From contig CAVOKY010000009.1 of the NCBI GenBank assembly GCA_963696645.1, forward strand, positions 248,001 through 312,000: 64,000 bases of DNA. The letters run 5' to 3'. This document shows positions 7,867-17,406 of the stretch, piece after piece (within the stretch, counting starts at the first letter, position 1; every line of letters begins with the position of its first letter). Position numbers and translations under genes: made by a program. Below the pieces are notes generated by a model. It had not been told where the DNA came from and did no database searches. It was given only the letters and a program-made list of their open reading frames with translations. The stretch is from JAMXLO01 sp963696645. Its GTDB lineage: Bacteria > Pseudomonadota > Alphaproteobacteria > Acetobacterales > Acetobacteraceae.

Positions 7867-10765
7867 GTGACAACATTCACCTGGAGCGGCGTCAGCGCTG
7901 ATTGGACAAGCGGCAGCGATTGGTCGCAGGGAAGCGTCCCCACTGCCAGCGACTCGGCGCTCATCAACGCAGCAGGCACCTATACTCTTACGGTCGGTAT
8001 TTCCGACAATGAGCCCATCACCGCTGTCATTCTGAACTCGGGCAGTGCCACGCTCGACGTCAATGGGACGCTGGCCGCCTCCGGCACCGTGACGGCCGAC
8101 GCCGGTGTTCTGTCGTTGAACGGCGGCACCGTTACCATTGGCTCTGGTGGCGGCCTCGTCACGGGCGCCTCGGTTGGCCTCGCCGGTACGGTGACGGTCG
8201 ACGGCGCCTCGTCTCTCCTGACCGTGGCGGCTGGTATCACCGACGGTTCAACCGCCACCGGACTGCTTCAGGCGCTCAACGGCGGCACCATCGATCTGAC
8301 TGGCAGCAAGGGGATCAGTATCGGAGCCACCCTCGGCAGTGCCGGCACGATGGTCGTGTCAGGCGCAAGTGCGTTGGTGAGTTTCGCCGCCTCCACCAAG
8401 GGCATCACGGTCGGCAACGCCGGTAGCGGAACGGTCAATGTCCTGTCCGGCGGCACGATCGCGATGAACGGCATCGGCGGGCTCGGCATCGGCCAGACGT
8501 CCGGAGCCACAGGACTCGTCATGGTCTCCGGCGTGGGAGCGCTGATCAACGAAGGCACCGCCGGGACTGGCATGGGTGTCGGCCAGGCCGGTCAGGGGAC
8601 GCTGGAGGTGTTGAACGGCGGCACGGTCAGCCTGGCCGCGACCGGCAGCGGCGATGGCATCGGCGTCGGTCAGACCGCGGGGGGCAGCGGGCTGATCCAG
8701 GTGTCCGGATCGGGCGCCCTGCTCTCATTGAATACCCCCAACGCCGGCATGAGCGTCGGGCAGTCCGGTCAGGGCACGCTCGAGGTGAAGAATGCCGGCG
8801 CGGTGTCGATTACCGGCAAGGGCCTGGGGATTGGCACAGCCGCGGGCGGCAGCGGCACGGTCTCGGTTTCCGGGTCCGGCGCGTCGATCACCACGCTGGG
8901 CAACGCCGGCGGCATCACTGTCGGTGGCATGGCGGCGGGCCAACTGAGCATCGCCAGCACCGGCACCGTCTCGTCGTCGGCCGGCATCTTCATCGCCCAG
9001 AGCAGTTCCGCGGCCAGCGGCACGCTGACCGTAGATGATGGCACCCTGCTCGACACGGGCGCGCTTACCGTGGGCAATCTCGGCTCTGGCACCTTGACCG
9101 TGCAGGATGCTGCCGCCGTCACCATCACCGGCAGCGTCGGCGCCGGCGTCGACATCGGCATGGCGGCAACCGGTAGCGGCACGGTCACGATCGACAATGC
9201 ATTGCTGACCGAGACCGGCGGCATCTTTGCCGTGGGCGCCTCCGGTAAGGGCAGCCTCACGGTGCAGAACGCCGGCACATTGTCGACCAGCCAGGGGTCC
9301 GGCCCGGCGGGCGACATCGGCAGTTCCACCGGCGGCTTCGGCACCGCGACCGTGACCGGAGCGACTTCGCTATGGACCGTCGGGGGCCAATTCGTCGTCG
9401 GCGACCAGGGCAGCGGCTCGCTCACGATCACCAACGGCGGCGTGGTGAATGCCGGGGCAAACGACATCGACGTCGGGAATCAGAGCGGCGCTGCCGGTGC
9501 CATCGTCATCAACACCGGGAATGCGTTGCTCGAGGGTGGCGCGCTCAATCTCGATCACGCGGGCGGCCAGGATGCAGCCGCCAGCCTGACGATCGGTACC
9601 GGCGGCACCGTGCTGGTGACCAGCGCCACCGTCGATAACGGCGCTGTGATCACCCTCAGCGGCGGCCTGCTCGATCCGACGGCCCTGTCCGTCAACACCG
9701 GCGGCGCGATTTCGGGCTTCGGCATATTGGACGCCGGTGTCGGCAATAGCGGCACGATCACCGCAGCCGGCGGAACGCTCGATGTGACCGGCGGCATCAC
9801 CGGCAGCGGCGCGCTGGCGATCGAACTCGGGCGCCACGCTCCAACTCGATGGTCCAGCGCCGCTATCGGCGAACGTGTTGTTCAACGCCGGCATCGAGAC
9901 ACTCATGCTCGGCAGTCCCTCCACCGGGTTCAGCAGCACCATCAACGGGATCAATACCGGCGATATCATCGCGTTCAATTTCGGCGCCGGCGTCACCATT
10001 GCCAATGCCAGCCTGTCCGGGCAGGTCATTACGTTGACCGAATCCAATGCGCAGACCTATGCGCTGACCGACGTCAACTTCGCACCGTTATCGCTGACCA
10101 ACTTCACGCTCGGCCAGGACGGCAGTGGGGACGCGACCTTGCAGATCGGGTGCTTCGCTGAGGGCACGCGGATCGCGACAGAGCGTGGCGACGTGGCCGT
10201 GGAGGCGTTGTGCATCGGTGACCGCATTGCGGTGATGCACGGCGAGACCGTTGAACCGGTGATCTGGATTGGACGGCGTCATGTCGATTGTACTGGTCAT
10301 CCGAATCCGAAGATGGTCTGGCCGGTGTGCATCAGCGCGGGAGCGTTCGGGCCTGGGCGGCCGCACCGCGATCTCTGGCTGTCACCCGACCACGCGGTGT
10401 TTGTCGAGGGTGTGCTGATCCCGATCCGCCGTCTGATCAACGGCGCCAGCGTGGCACAGGTCGCACGCGAGACGATCAACTACTATCACATCGAACTGTC
10501 GCAACACGGTGTCGTGCTGGCCGAGGGCATGCCCGCGGAGAGCTATCTCGACGCCGGCGAACGGGAGGCGTTCGCCAACGGCGACGGCGTCATGCAGCTT
10601 CACGCCAATTTCGCGCCGCCGATCGATCGCATGGCGGAACTGTGGGAGGCGCGCGGTTGTGCGCCGCTGGCGATCGTCGGGCCCGCGGTGGAGGCAGCGC
10701 GCCGGCTGTTGACGGCAGTTCAGGAGACAACCGCCCGAGGCGCCGGGGCCACGCGTGGTGCATGA
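7867..10765 (+). CDS. T5SS/PEP-CTERM-type repeat protein with C-terminal Hint domain, apparently frameshifted
   Basis: A predicted extracellular protein of about 965 residues once one extra G in the GGG at 9829-9831 is removed: the upstream frame ends ...AIELG and the next continues GATLQLDG. Residues about 40-640 are repetitive beta-structure, rich in Gly, Ser, Thr and Ala. Units read like VGNAGSGTVNVLSGGTI, VGQAGQGTLEVLNGGTV and VGNLGSGTLTVQDAA, the T5SS/PEP-CTERM-associated repeat type. The last 230 residues start with CFAEGTRIATERG and contain WLSPDHAVFVEG, a Hint_2 (hedgehog/intein fold) domain. The start chosen is the GTG at 7867 with GAGGGG upstream (7856-7860); ATG 7843 and TTG 7834 lack one. 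No signal peptide is visible. Proteins of this design are common in Acetobacteraceae, but their function is unknown. Confidence 0.85.
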
Positions 10766-10867
10766 TCAGACGAACGAGGTTGCGTTGCCGTAAGCCGGCA
10801 GCGGACTGCGCGGCAAATTGGCTGTGCCAGACGTGGCATCGACGAGTCCGCGACACATGGTCAGCGG

Positions 10868-13018
10868 TCAAGAATCGAAACGGATCGCAGCCTCGCCCTG
10901 CTCGACCGTACCGATCAGCGTCGCCGCGACATTGGCTTCTCGCAGGGCGGCAATGCACGCGGCCACACGCTCGGGCGCAATGCCGGCCAGAAGGCCGCCG
11001 GATGTCTGTGGATCGAACAGCAATGCGGTGCGCGCATCCGGCGCGCCAGCAGGCAGCAGCCTGCGGTTTTCGGGTGCCATCGTGCTCTCCACGCCGGCAC
11101 CGGCGAGTTCCAGTGCACCCGGCAATGCCGGCACACGATCCAACCGCAGCACCGCACCGACGTGCGACGCGCGCAGCATCTCCAGCAAATGCCCCGCCAA
11201 TCCAAACCCTGTAACGTCGGTGCACGCCACCACGCCATGTTCGCGCAGGATCCGCGACGCCACGGCATTGCTTGTCCGCATACTGTCGATGGCGGCTGTC
11301 AGCCAGGCCGCGCGCGCCAGCCCGCGCATGTGGCCGGCCAGCACGATGCCGGTGCCAAGAGGCTTGGTCAGCAGCAGCGCATCCCCCGGTCGCAGTCCCG
11401 ACTTGCGCAGCAGCATCGCCGGATCGGCCAACCCGGTGACAGCGAAACCCAAAGCGGGCTCCGCCGCCTCGGCGCTGTGGCCACCAACCAGTGCGCAGCC
11501 ATCCGCCGCTAGCACGCCACTTGCACCGTGCAGCATGTCGGACAACTCGATGCGCATCTTTTCCCCGGACGTATAGGGCACGGCCGCAACCGCCAGCGCA
11601 GTCCACGGCCGTGCGCCCATCGCATGCAGATCCGACAGGGCATGTGCCGCGGCGATCTGTCCGAACACGAACGGGTCGTCGATGAACGCCCGGAAATGAT
11701 CGACGCTCTGCACGACGGCGAACCCGGCAGGCGGCAGCATCACCGCGGCATCGTCCGGTGCATCCAACCCGATCAGCACATCCGCTCCCGGTGTCCGCGG
11801 CAGATCGGCCAGCGCACCCGCGAGCACTTCGGCGCCAACCTTCGCGCCACAGCCGCCACAGCGCATCGGGTCGTCCTCGGCCATCGGCGCCATGGGCTCC
11901 TGGTACATGCGCATCCAGCGCCGGTCGATCCAATCCTTCCACCACCAGACCAGACGGCCCGACACCGCCACGCCGTTGCGCCAGGCCAACGCGCGATCAT
12001 TGCCGAGGCCCAGGATCGCCAGCGCCTGTGATTGGGGCCGCCAGCGCCGCAGCGTCCGACCGCGTGCCGCACGACGCAAGTTGTCGGCCAGCGGCTTGCC
12101 GGCCCGTACCGCCCAGACGCCGGCCTTCGGTCGCGGATTGGCTTCGACCGCGGCGCAGTCACCAGCAGCGAAGACGTACGCATGACTGATGCTGCGCAGC
12201 GTCCCGTCCACGCGGACACAGCCGGTTTCGTCGCAGTCCAGGCCCGATGCCGCGAGCAGTTCCGGTCCGACGACGCCGGTGGCCCACAGCGCGGCGGCGA
12301 CTTCCAGGAAACTGCCGTCCGACAGGGCAAGCCTGCCGTCTGTCCACGCACCTGCTCGCACACCGCACACCAATTCGACGCCGGCATCCACCAAGGCGGT
12401 GCGTGCGACGGAGCGGGCATGCGATGGCGCGGTCGCCAGCGGCTCCGACGAGTTGCATATCAGCACGATGCGTGCCCGTGCCATGTAGCGATGTGCCAGG
12501 GCCAGGGCGAGTTCGGTGCCGCCGGGTCCGCCGCCCACCACGGCGATCCGGGCACCGGGCGGCAATTCTGCCTCCAATGCCGACAGGCGCGCGAGGAACT
12601 GCCCGATCGGCTTGACCGGTAACCCCGGGACAAGCGCCCGGGGGCAGGCCCCCGCGTCGAAGGGCATCGCGGGCTCACCGCCAATGTCGATGGAAAGCAG
12701 GTCGAACAGCACGGCGGGTCGTCCGACGACCGCCACGTGACGCGCCGCGAGGTCAATGCCGGTCGCCTCCGCCAGGATCAGCCTTGCCCCGGCGCTCGCG
12801 GCCAGCGGCGCCAGGTCGATATGCGCTTCGTCGAAGGTGTAGTCGCCGCGGATGAGGCCAGGCAGCATGCCAGTGTATGGAGTTTCAGGTTCGCGGCCGA
12901 TCAGCGTCAGCCGCACACCGGGTTCCGGGCGCATGGCGAAGCGGCGCAGAACCTCGACATGCGCGTGGCCAGCGCCCAGCAGGACGACGTCGGTCGTGAT
13001 CGGTGCCCGGGGCTGCAT
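10868..13018 (-). CDS. selD: Pyridine nucleotide-disulfide oxidoreductase fused to selenide, water dikinase (SelD)
   Basis: A 716-residue fusion. Residues 1-370 are an NDH-2/SQR-like FAD flavoprotein: VVLLGAGHAHVEVLRRF near residue 10, VVGGGPGGTELALALA near residue 150 and AGDCAAVEANPRPKAG near residue 275. Residues about 385-716 are SelD, which makes selenophosphate from selenide and ATP; the catalytic pair is in MRCGGCGAKVGAEVL (Cys and Lys), followed by GLDAPDDAAVM and the GGHSAE and TDVTGFGLAGH motifs. This domain order is a known bacterial fusion. ATG 13018 is chosen because the flavin site follows at once; the longer frame to 13078 is encoded by IS630 sequence. AGGG at 13027-13030 supplies the ribosome site. 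No selA, selB, mnmH or tRNA-Sec is visible in the window. Confidence 0.92.
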   Translation of the reverse strand: MQPRAPITTDVVLLGAGHAHVEVLRRFAMRPEPGVRLTLIGREPETPYTGMLPGLIRGDYTFDEAHIDLAPLAASAGARLILAEATGIDLAARHVAVVGRPAVLFDLLSIDIGGEPAMPFDAGACPRALVPGLPVKPIGQFLARLSALEAELPPGARIAVVGGGPGGTELALALAHRYMARARIVLICNSSEPLATAPSHARSVARTALVDAGVELVCGVRAGAWTDGRLALSDGSFLEVAAALWATGVVGPELLAASGLDCDETGCVRVDGTLRSISHAYVFAAGDCAAVEANPRPKAGVWAVRAGKPLADNLRRAARGRTLRRWRPQSQALAILGLGNDRALAWRNGVAVSGRLVWWWKDWIDRRWMRMYQEPMAPMAEDDPMRCGGCGAKVGAEVLAGALADLPRTPGADVLIGLDAPDDAAVMLPPAGFAVVQSVDHFRAFIDDPFVFGQIAAAHALSDLHAMGARPWTALAVAAVPYTSGEKMRIELSDMLHGASGVLAADGCALVGGHSAEAAEPALGFAVTGLADPAMLLRKSGLRPGDALLLTKPLGTGIVLAGHMRGLARAAWLTAAIDSMRTSNAVASRILREHGVVACTDVTGFGLAGHLLEMLRASHVGAVLRLDRVPALPGALELAGAGVESTMAPENRRLLPAGAPDARTALLFDPQTSGGLLAGIAPERVAACIAALREANVAATLIGTVEQGEAAIRFDS
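12622..12650. repeat. Short hairpin repeat, family B, copy 2 (inside the SelD fusion gene)
   Basis: CCCCGGGACAAGCGCCCGGGG followed by GCAGG matches the hairpins at 6751 and 30052. It lies in the linker of the flavoprotein domain, where the minus strand encodes CPRALVPGLPVKP. Coding use of such an element suggests a repeat insertion tolerated in a loop; coincidence with GC-rich coding cannot be excluded. Confidence 0.5.
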
Positions 13019-13028
13019 TTCGCCGACC

Positions 13029-14086
13029 CTAAGCAGAGATTCGTAGCCCGGCCAACGGAAGCGGGGAGCGCTCGGCATTGAGCGCGCCCACCGCCTGGTG
13101 GATCACTCGGTCGAGCGCGTCCGGGTCAGCGAAGGTCTGATGCGCGAGATGATGCGCTTTGAGATCATGCCAGACGCGTTCGATGTCGTTCAGTTCGGGC
13201 GCATATTTCGGCAGCCACTCGACGGTCAGCCAGTGGGCGCGGGTAGCCAGCGCTGCCAGCGAGAGCTTGCTAGTATGGATCGGCCCATTGTCCTCGACCA
13301 GCACCACCGGCTTAATGGGTTGCCCGGGCTTCGGGCCATAGAGCCGGTCGAGTTGCTCGAGATGGGCGAGGAAGTCGCTGCTGCGCTTGGTCGGGCTGGT
13401 GTGCACGATGAGCTGGCGTGTGACGTGATCGAACGAACCCAGCATGGCGACCTTCTTCGCCTGCCCCGGCGCCGGCACACGCAGGTCCGCCCCCGCCTTG
13501 GCCCATGCCCGCGCGAGATAAGGATGCGTCAGTGCCTCGCTCTCATCACCGTAGAGCAGCACGATGTCGCCGGCCTCGGCCTGTTGCTTGCGCAATTGCA
13601 GGCGCAGACCGACCCGTTCGATCTCGGTGGCGCTCTGGCGTCCGTTCAGCGTGTGGCGCGGCCGCCGCCAGCGGAACTTTTTTTGTGCAACGCCTTGGAC
13701 AGTTGCGAACGGCTAATGCAGACGCCTGCCCGCGCTTCGATCTCGGCACGCAGCCGGGAGATCGTCCAATTGCGCCGGTCCGCCACCGGCGCTTCCAGCA
13801 GTGGGGTAGCCACACGCAGCGCCGCTTCACTCTTCACCGGCACCGGGCCGGGCGCCACATTGGCCTTCAGCGCCATCGCACCGCCGCGCATGAAGTCGCT
13901 GCGCCACAGGCGGACCGTGTCCTCACGCACACCAAATGCCTCGGCGATGCGCGGGCTCGTCCAACCGGCCAGCGTCAGCAACACAGCACGCGCCCGGTCC
14001 GCCTCGCCGCGATCACGCGAGCCGGCAAGCGCAGCCAACGCGGCACGTTGGTCGTCGGTAGCTACAAGCGGTGATCGGCCTGTCAT
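13029..14086 (-). CDS. IS630-family transposase, two frames joined by a -1 shift at A7
   Basis: DDE transposase of the Tc1/mariner-IS630 superfamily. The N-terminal frame (14086 to about 13680) holds a helix-turn-helix: RARAVLLTLAGW and IAEAFGVREDTVRLWR. It then runs into SSAGGG, out of frame. The C-terminal frame resumes as KKKFRWRRPRHTL and carries the catalytic triad: D in LLYGDESE, D in LVEDNGPIHTSK and E in LNDIERVW. The join lies on seven A residues of the coding strand (13678-13684), and a -1 shift gives exactly 353 codons. IS630 members often use frameshifting or slippage here. The stop codon TAG at 13029-13031 uses the TA of the target duplication. All three catalytic residues are intact. 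Confidence 0.87.
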
Positions 14087-14159
14087 CGTCGGCACCTGCG
14101 AATCGGTGCCGCAGGGAATCAATCCACCAAGCGTTGGTCAAGCAGCCAGATTCTGCTTA
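13030..14159 (-). mobile_element. IS630-family insertion sequence
   Basis: The element is about 1,126 bp (13032-14157) and is flanked by TA on both sides, the family's target duplication. The left end reads AGCAGAGATTCGTAGCC; the right end, reversed, reads AGCAGAATCTGGCTGCT. These form imperfect terminal inverted repeats with an identical outer six bases. It carries a single transposase gene split by a frameshift. It lies between divergent genes: its left end is 11 bases before the SelD-fusion start and its right end about 45 bases before the DUF1028 start. It therefore probably separates both from their native upstream sequence. Confidence 0.88.
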
Positions 14160-14201
14160 GCCGGCTTGCGGCGAGTCGCCTGAGCAGCAAGGATGCCGGC
14201 C

Positions 14202-14921
14202 ATGACCTGGTCCATTCTGGTGCGTGATCCGGCCAGCGGCGCGCTCGGAGCCGCAGTGGCAACGCGCTTCTTCGCGGTCGGTGCGCTGGCGATCCATGTC
14301 GAGGGCGGCGTCGCGGCGCTGGCCACCCAGGGGCTGATCAACCCGATGTATGCGAACCACGGCATGGCGCGGCTGCGGGCCGACGAACCGCCCGACACGG
14401 TCGCCGCTGCGCTGCTGGCGCAGGACGCCGGACGGTATCACCGCCAGCTGCACATGATCGATGCCCGCGGACACATCAGCCAGTTCACCGGCAGGGATTG
14501 CGTGTCGTGGTGCGGCGCGGTGCGGGGCGAGAACGTCTCGGTGGCCGGCAACATGCTGGTGGGCCCCGCGGTGGTGGAGCGCACCCTGGCGGTTTTTCAG
14601 AATACGGGCGGAACCTTGGCCGATCGGCTGTTGGCGGCACTGGAAGCGGGGGAGGCGGCCGGTGGCGACAAGCGCGGCCGGCAATCCGCGGCGCTGAAGA
14701 TCTGCACGCACGATCCATATCCCGATCTCGACATCCGCACCGACGACCATCCCGACCCGCTGGCCGAACTGCGGCGGCTGTACGCTGTCAGCCAGGAGCG
14801 GTTCGCGGTGTTTCGTCGCTTCCTGCCTGGCAGCGACAGCCCGTGCGGGGTATTCGACCGCGCGGTGATCGACCTCGCGATCGCACGCGAGCGAAGACCA
14901 CCGGCAGAGCGATCACCATAA
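14202..14921 (+). CDS. DUF1028 domain-containing protein
   Basis: A 239-residue DUF1028 (Ntn-hydrolase-like fold) protein. Family blocks are MTWSILVRDP at the start, GALGAAVATRFFAVG near residue 15, VAALATQGLINPMYA near residue 38, and GNMLVG near residue 110. An ATG at 14193 is in frame, but the AAGGA at 14189-14193 is correctly spaced only for 14202, and the family usually begins MTxSIxxRD. It leads a plus-strand set with an oligopeptide-type binding protein and two permeases, a frequent context for DUF1028 that suggests a peptide or amide substrate. The biochemical role is unknown. An IS630 right end lies about 45 bases upstream. Confidence 0.85.
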   Translation: MTWSILVRDPASGALGAAVATRFFAVGALAIHVEGGVAALATQGLINPMYANHGMARLRADEPPDTVAAALLAQDAGRYHRQLHMIDARGHISQFTGRDCVSWCGAVRGENVSVAGNMLVGPAVVERTLAVFQNTGGTLADRLLAALEAGEAAGGDKRGRQSAALKICTHDPYPDLDIRTDDHPDPLAELRRLYAVSQERFAVFRRFLPGSDSPCGVFDRAVIDLAIARERRPPAERSP

Positions 14922-14941
14922 GAACACGATTTGGGAGCTTC

Positions 14942-16459
14942 ATGATGCGACGTACCCTGCTGGCTACCGCCTGCATGCTGATGACTGCCTTGTCCATTCC
15001 CGTGCCGGCCATCTCGCAGACGTTGCGCATCGCGCTGCGCGAGGATGCCGATCTGCTCGATCCCACACTGGCGCGCACCTACGTCGGACGCATCGTGTTC
15101 GCCGGGCTGTGCGACAAACTGTTCGACATCAATGAGAAGCTGCAGATCGTGCCGCAGCTTGCCACCGGATACGAATGGGCCGATCCGAAGACGCTGGTGA
15201 TCCATCTGCGCCCCGGCGTGCTGTTCCAGGATGGCGAGACGCTGGATGCAGCCGCAGCGAAATATTCGCTCGATCGTCATTTGACCATGCCGGGCAGCTT
15301 CCGTCGCGGCGAGATCAGCGCGATCGATCATGTCGAGGTGGTGGATCCCACGACGGTGCGCGTGGTGCTGAAGACGCCGTCGGGCGCGTTCCTCGCGCAG
15401 CTGACCGACCGCGCCGGGATGATCGTGGCGCCCAAGGCCGCTGAACAGGAGGGCAAAGATTTCAGCCTGCACCCTGTCTGTGCGGGGCCGTTCAGCTTCG
15501 TCGAGCGCGTGCCGCAGGATCACATCACGCTGCAGCGCTTTCCGCAGTACTGGGACAGCAAGGATATCCATTTCGACAAGGTGGTGTATCGGGTCATCGT
15601 CGACAGCTCGGCTCGGCTGGCCAACCTGAAGGCGGGCGCTGTTGATCTGGCCGAGTACATCGTACCGACCGACGCGGCAGCGGTGAAGGCAGACCCGAAG
15701 CTGCGGCTGGTGGTATCGGATTCACTCGGCTACTTCGGCATCACCAACAACCTGGCGAACGGCGCGGCCGCGAACAATCCGTACGGCAGGAGTGCACTGG
15801 TGCGGCAGGCGTTCAGCCTGGCGATCGACCGCGCCGCGCTGGTGAACGTGGTGTTCAACACCATGAACGTGCCGACGATGCAGGCGGTGCCGACCGCTTC
15901 GCCGTTCTATGACGCCGATCTGAAGGTGCCGGCGCGTGACGTAGCGAAGGCCAAGGCGCTGCTGGCGCAGGCCGGGGTCAAGACGCCGGTGCCGCTGGAG
16001 CTGATGGTGGCGAACAATCCGGATACGGAACAGGCGGCCGAGGTGATCCAGTCGATGGCGGCGGAGGCGGGATTCGATGTGCATATCCGTGCCACCGAGT
16101 TCGCCACCACGCTGAGCCTGTCGGAACAGGGCCAATATCAGGCGCTGATGATCGGCTGGTCGGGGCGGGTGGACATCGACGGCAACACTTACGCATTCCT
16201 GCACAGCCATCAGGCGCAGAACGTCGGTGACTACGCGAATGAAACGGTGGACCGCCTGCTGGACGAGGCGCGTGGCATGACCGACGTGGCGCTGCGCAAG
16301 GGGCTATATGCACAGATGTGGACACAGTTGGCGCAGGACCTGCCGATCACCTATCTGTGGACACCGAGAAACATCGTCGGCATGTCGGCGAAGCTGCAAG
16401 GGTTCAGGCCGGTGCCGGACGGCATGATCCGCGTGCAGGGCCTGGAGATGACGCAGTAG
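14942..16459 (+). CDS. ABC transporter substrate-binding protein, SBP_bac_5 (peptide/nickel type)
   Basis: Periplasmic solute receptor of 505 residues. A Sec signal peptide covers residues 1-26 (hydrophobic core LLATACMLMTALSI, cleavage near AIS-QT). Family motifs follow: LRIALREDADLLDPTLARTY near residue 27, WADPKTLVIHLRPGVLFQDG near residue 80, and the HPVCAGPFSFVERVP block near residue 180. The start has GGGAG at 14932 upstream; a longer frame from 14498 is a shadow of the DUF1028 gene. The ligand could be a di- or oligopeptide or another cluster-5 substrate; sequence alone does not decide. Its stop TAG shares one base with the GTG start of the first permease. Confidence 0.93.
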   Translation: MMRRTLLATACMLMTALSIPVPAISQTLRIALREDADLLDPTLARTYVGRIVFAGLCDKLFDINEKLQIVPQLATGYEWADPKTLVIHLRPGVLFQDGETLDAAAAKYSLDRHLTMPGSFRRGEISAIDHVEVVDPTTVRVVLKTPSGAFLAQLTDRAGMIVAPKAAEQEGKDFSLHPVCAGPFSFVERVPQDHITLQRFPQYWDSKDIHFDKVVYRVIVDSSARLANLKAGAVDLAEYIVPTDAAAVKADPKLRLVVSDSLGYFGITNNLANGAAANNPYGRSALVRQAFSLAIDRAALVNVVFNTMNVPTMQAVPTASPFYDADLKVPARDVAKAKALLAQAGVKTPVPLELMVANNPDTEQAAEVIQSMAAEAGFDVHIRATEFATTLSLSEQGQYQALMIGWSGRVDIDGNTYAFLHSHQAQNVGDYANETVDRLLDEARGMTDVALRKGLYAQMWTQLAQDLPITYLWTPRNIVGMSAKLQGFRPVPDGMIRVQGLEMTQ

Positions 16460-17406
16460 TGCGCGGGTTTCTTGGCGCTCGTATCGCGCAGATCATCCCG
16501 ACACTGCTGCTGGTCAGTATCCTGGTGTTCTGCCTGCAGCAGTTGATGCCCGGCGATCCGGCGCTGGTGATGGCCGGCGAGGAACGTGGCGATCCGCAGG
16601 TGCTGGCGCAGATCCGCGCGGAACTGTGGCTCGATCGGCCTTTGCCGGTGCAGTACCTGCACTGGATGGGCAATGTGCTGCAAGGCAATCTCGGATACTC
16701 GTGGCGCATTCGTCAGCCGGTGTCGCAGCTTATCGAGGAAAAGCTGCCGGTGACGTTGCAGCTTGGCACGATGGCGTTCGCCATTGCGGTGCTGATCGGC
16801 GTGCCGGCGGGTGTTGTCGCTGCCGTGCAGCGCAACCGGTTCTGGGACTATGTCGCCAACGCGATCGGCCTGGCGGGCCTGTCAACGCCGACCTTCTGGC
16901 TCGGCATCATGTTGATTCTGCTTGTGTCGGTGGACCTCGGCTGGCTGCCGCCGTCCGGCTATGTATCGCTCGCCGAGGACTGGCGACAGTCGCTCGCCAC
17001 CACGATCATGCCGGCCTTCGTGCTGGGCAATGCGATCGCGGCGATCCTGATGCGGCATACGCGCAGCGCGATGCTGACGGTGCTGGATCAGGACTATGTG
17101 CGCACGGCACGCGCCAAGGGACTGCGCGAATTCGTCGTGGTGATTCGCCATGCACTGCGTAATGCGCTGATCCCGGTGGTGACGCTGGGCGCGCTGGAAC
17201 TGGGCACGCTGTTTTCCGGTGCCGTGTTGACCGAGCAGGTGTTCAGCATTCCGGGCTTCGGCAAGATGATCGTCGATGCGGTGTTCAACCGGGATTATCC
17301 GGTGGTTCAGGGCGTCGTGCTGGTGACGGCATTTCTCTACGTCATGCTGAACCTGCTGGCGGATGTGCTGTACGTGGTGATCAATCCGCGGCTGAGGGGC
17401 GCATGA
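16459..17406 (+). CDS. ABC transporter permease, DppB type
   Basis: Inner-membrane permease of 315 residues with about six transmembrane segments, the first being IAQIIPTLLLVSILVFCL. Family features include DPALVMAGEERGDP in the periplasmic loop, and YVRTARAKGLREFVVV before HALRNALIPVVTLGALELG, the EAA loop that contacts the ATPase. The GTG start at 16459 overlaps the stop of the binding-protein gene (TAGTG). The longer frame upstream lies inside that gene. It overlaps the next permease by ATGA. Confidence 0.93.
   Translation: MRGFLGARIAQIIPTLLLVSILVFCLQQLMPGDPALVMAGEERGDPQVLAQIRAELWLDRPLPVQYLHWMGNVLQGNLGYSWRIRQPVSQLIEEKLPVTLQLGTMAFAIAVLIGVPAGVVAAVQRNRFWDYVANAIGLAGLSTPTFWLGIMLILLVSVDLGWLPPSGYVSLAEDWRQSLATTIMPAFVLGNAIAAILMRHTRSAMLTVLDQDYVRTARAKGLREFVVVIRHALRNALIPVVTLGALELGTLFSGAVLTEQVFSIPGFGKMIVDAVFNRDYPVVQGVVLVTAFLYVMLNLLADVLYVVINPRLRGA

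Noticed and set aside
7867..9800. Tandem repeats that could suggest a CRISPR-like array
   Set aside because: The periodicity is at protein level (VG.GSGT.V units), with degenerate DNA and no constant repeat plus spacer length.
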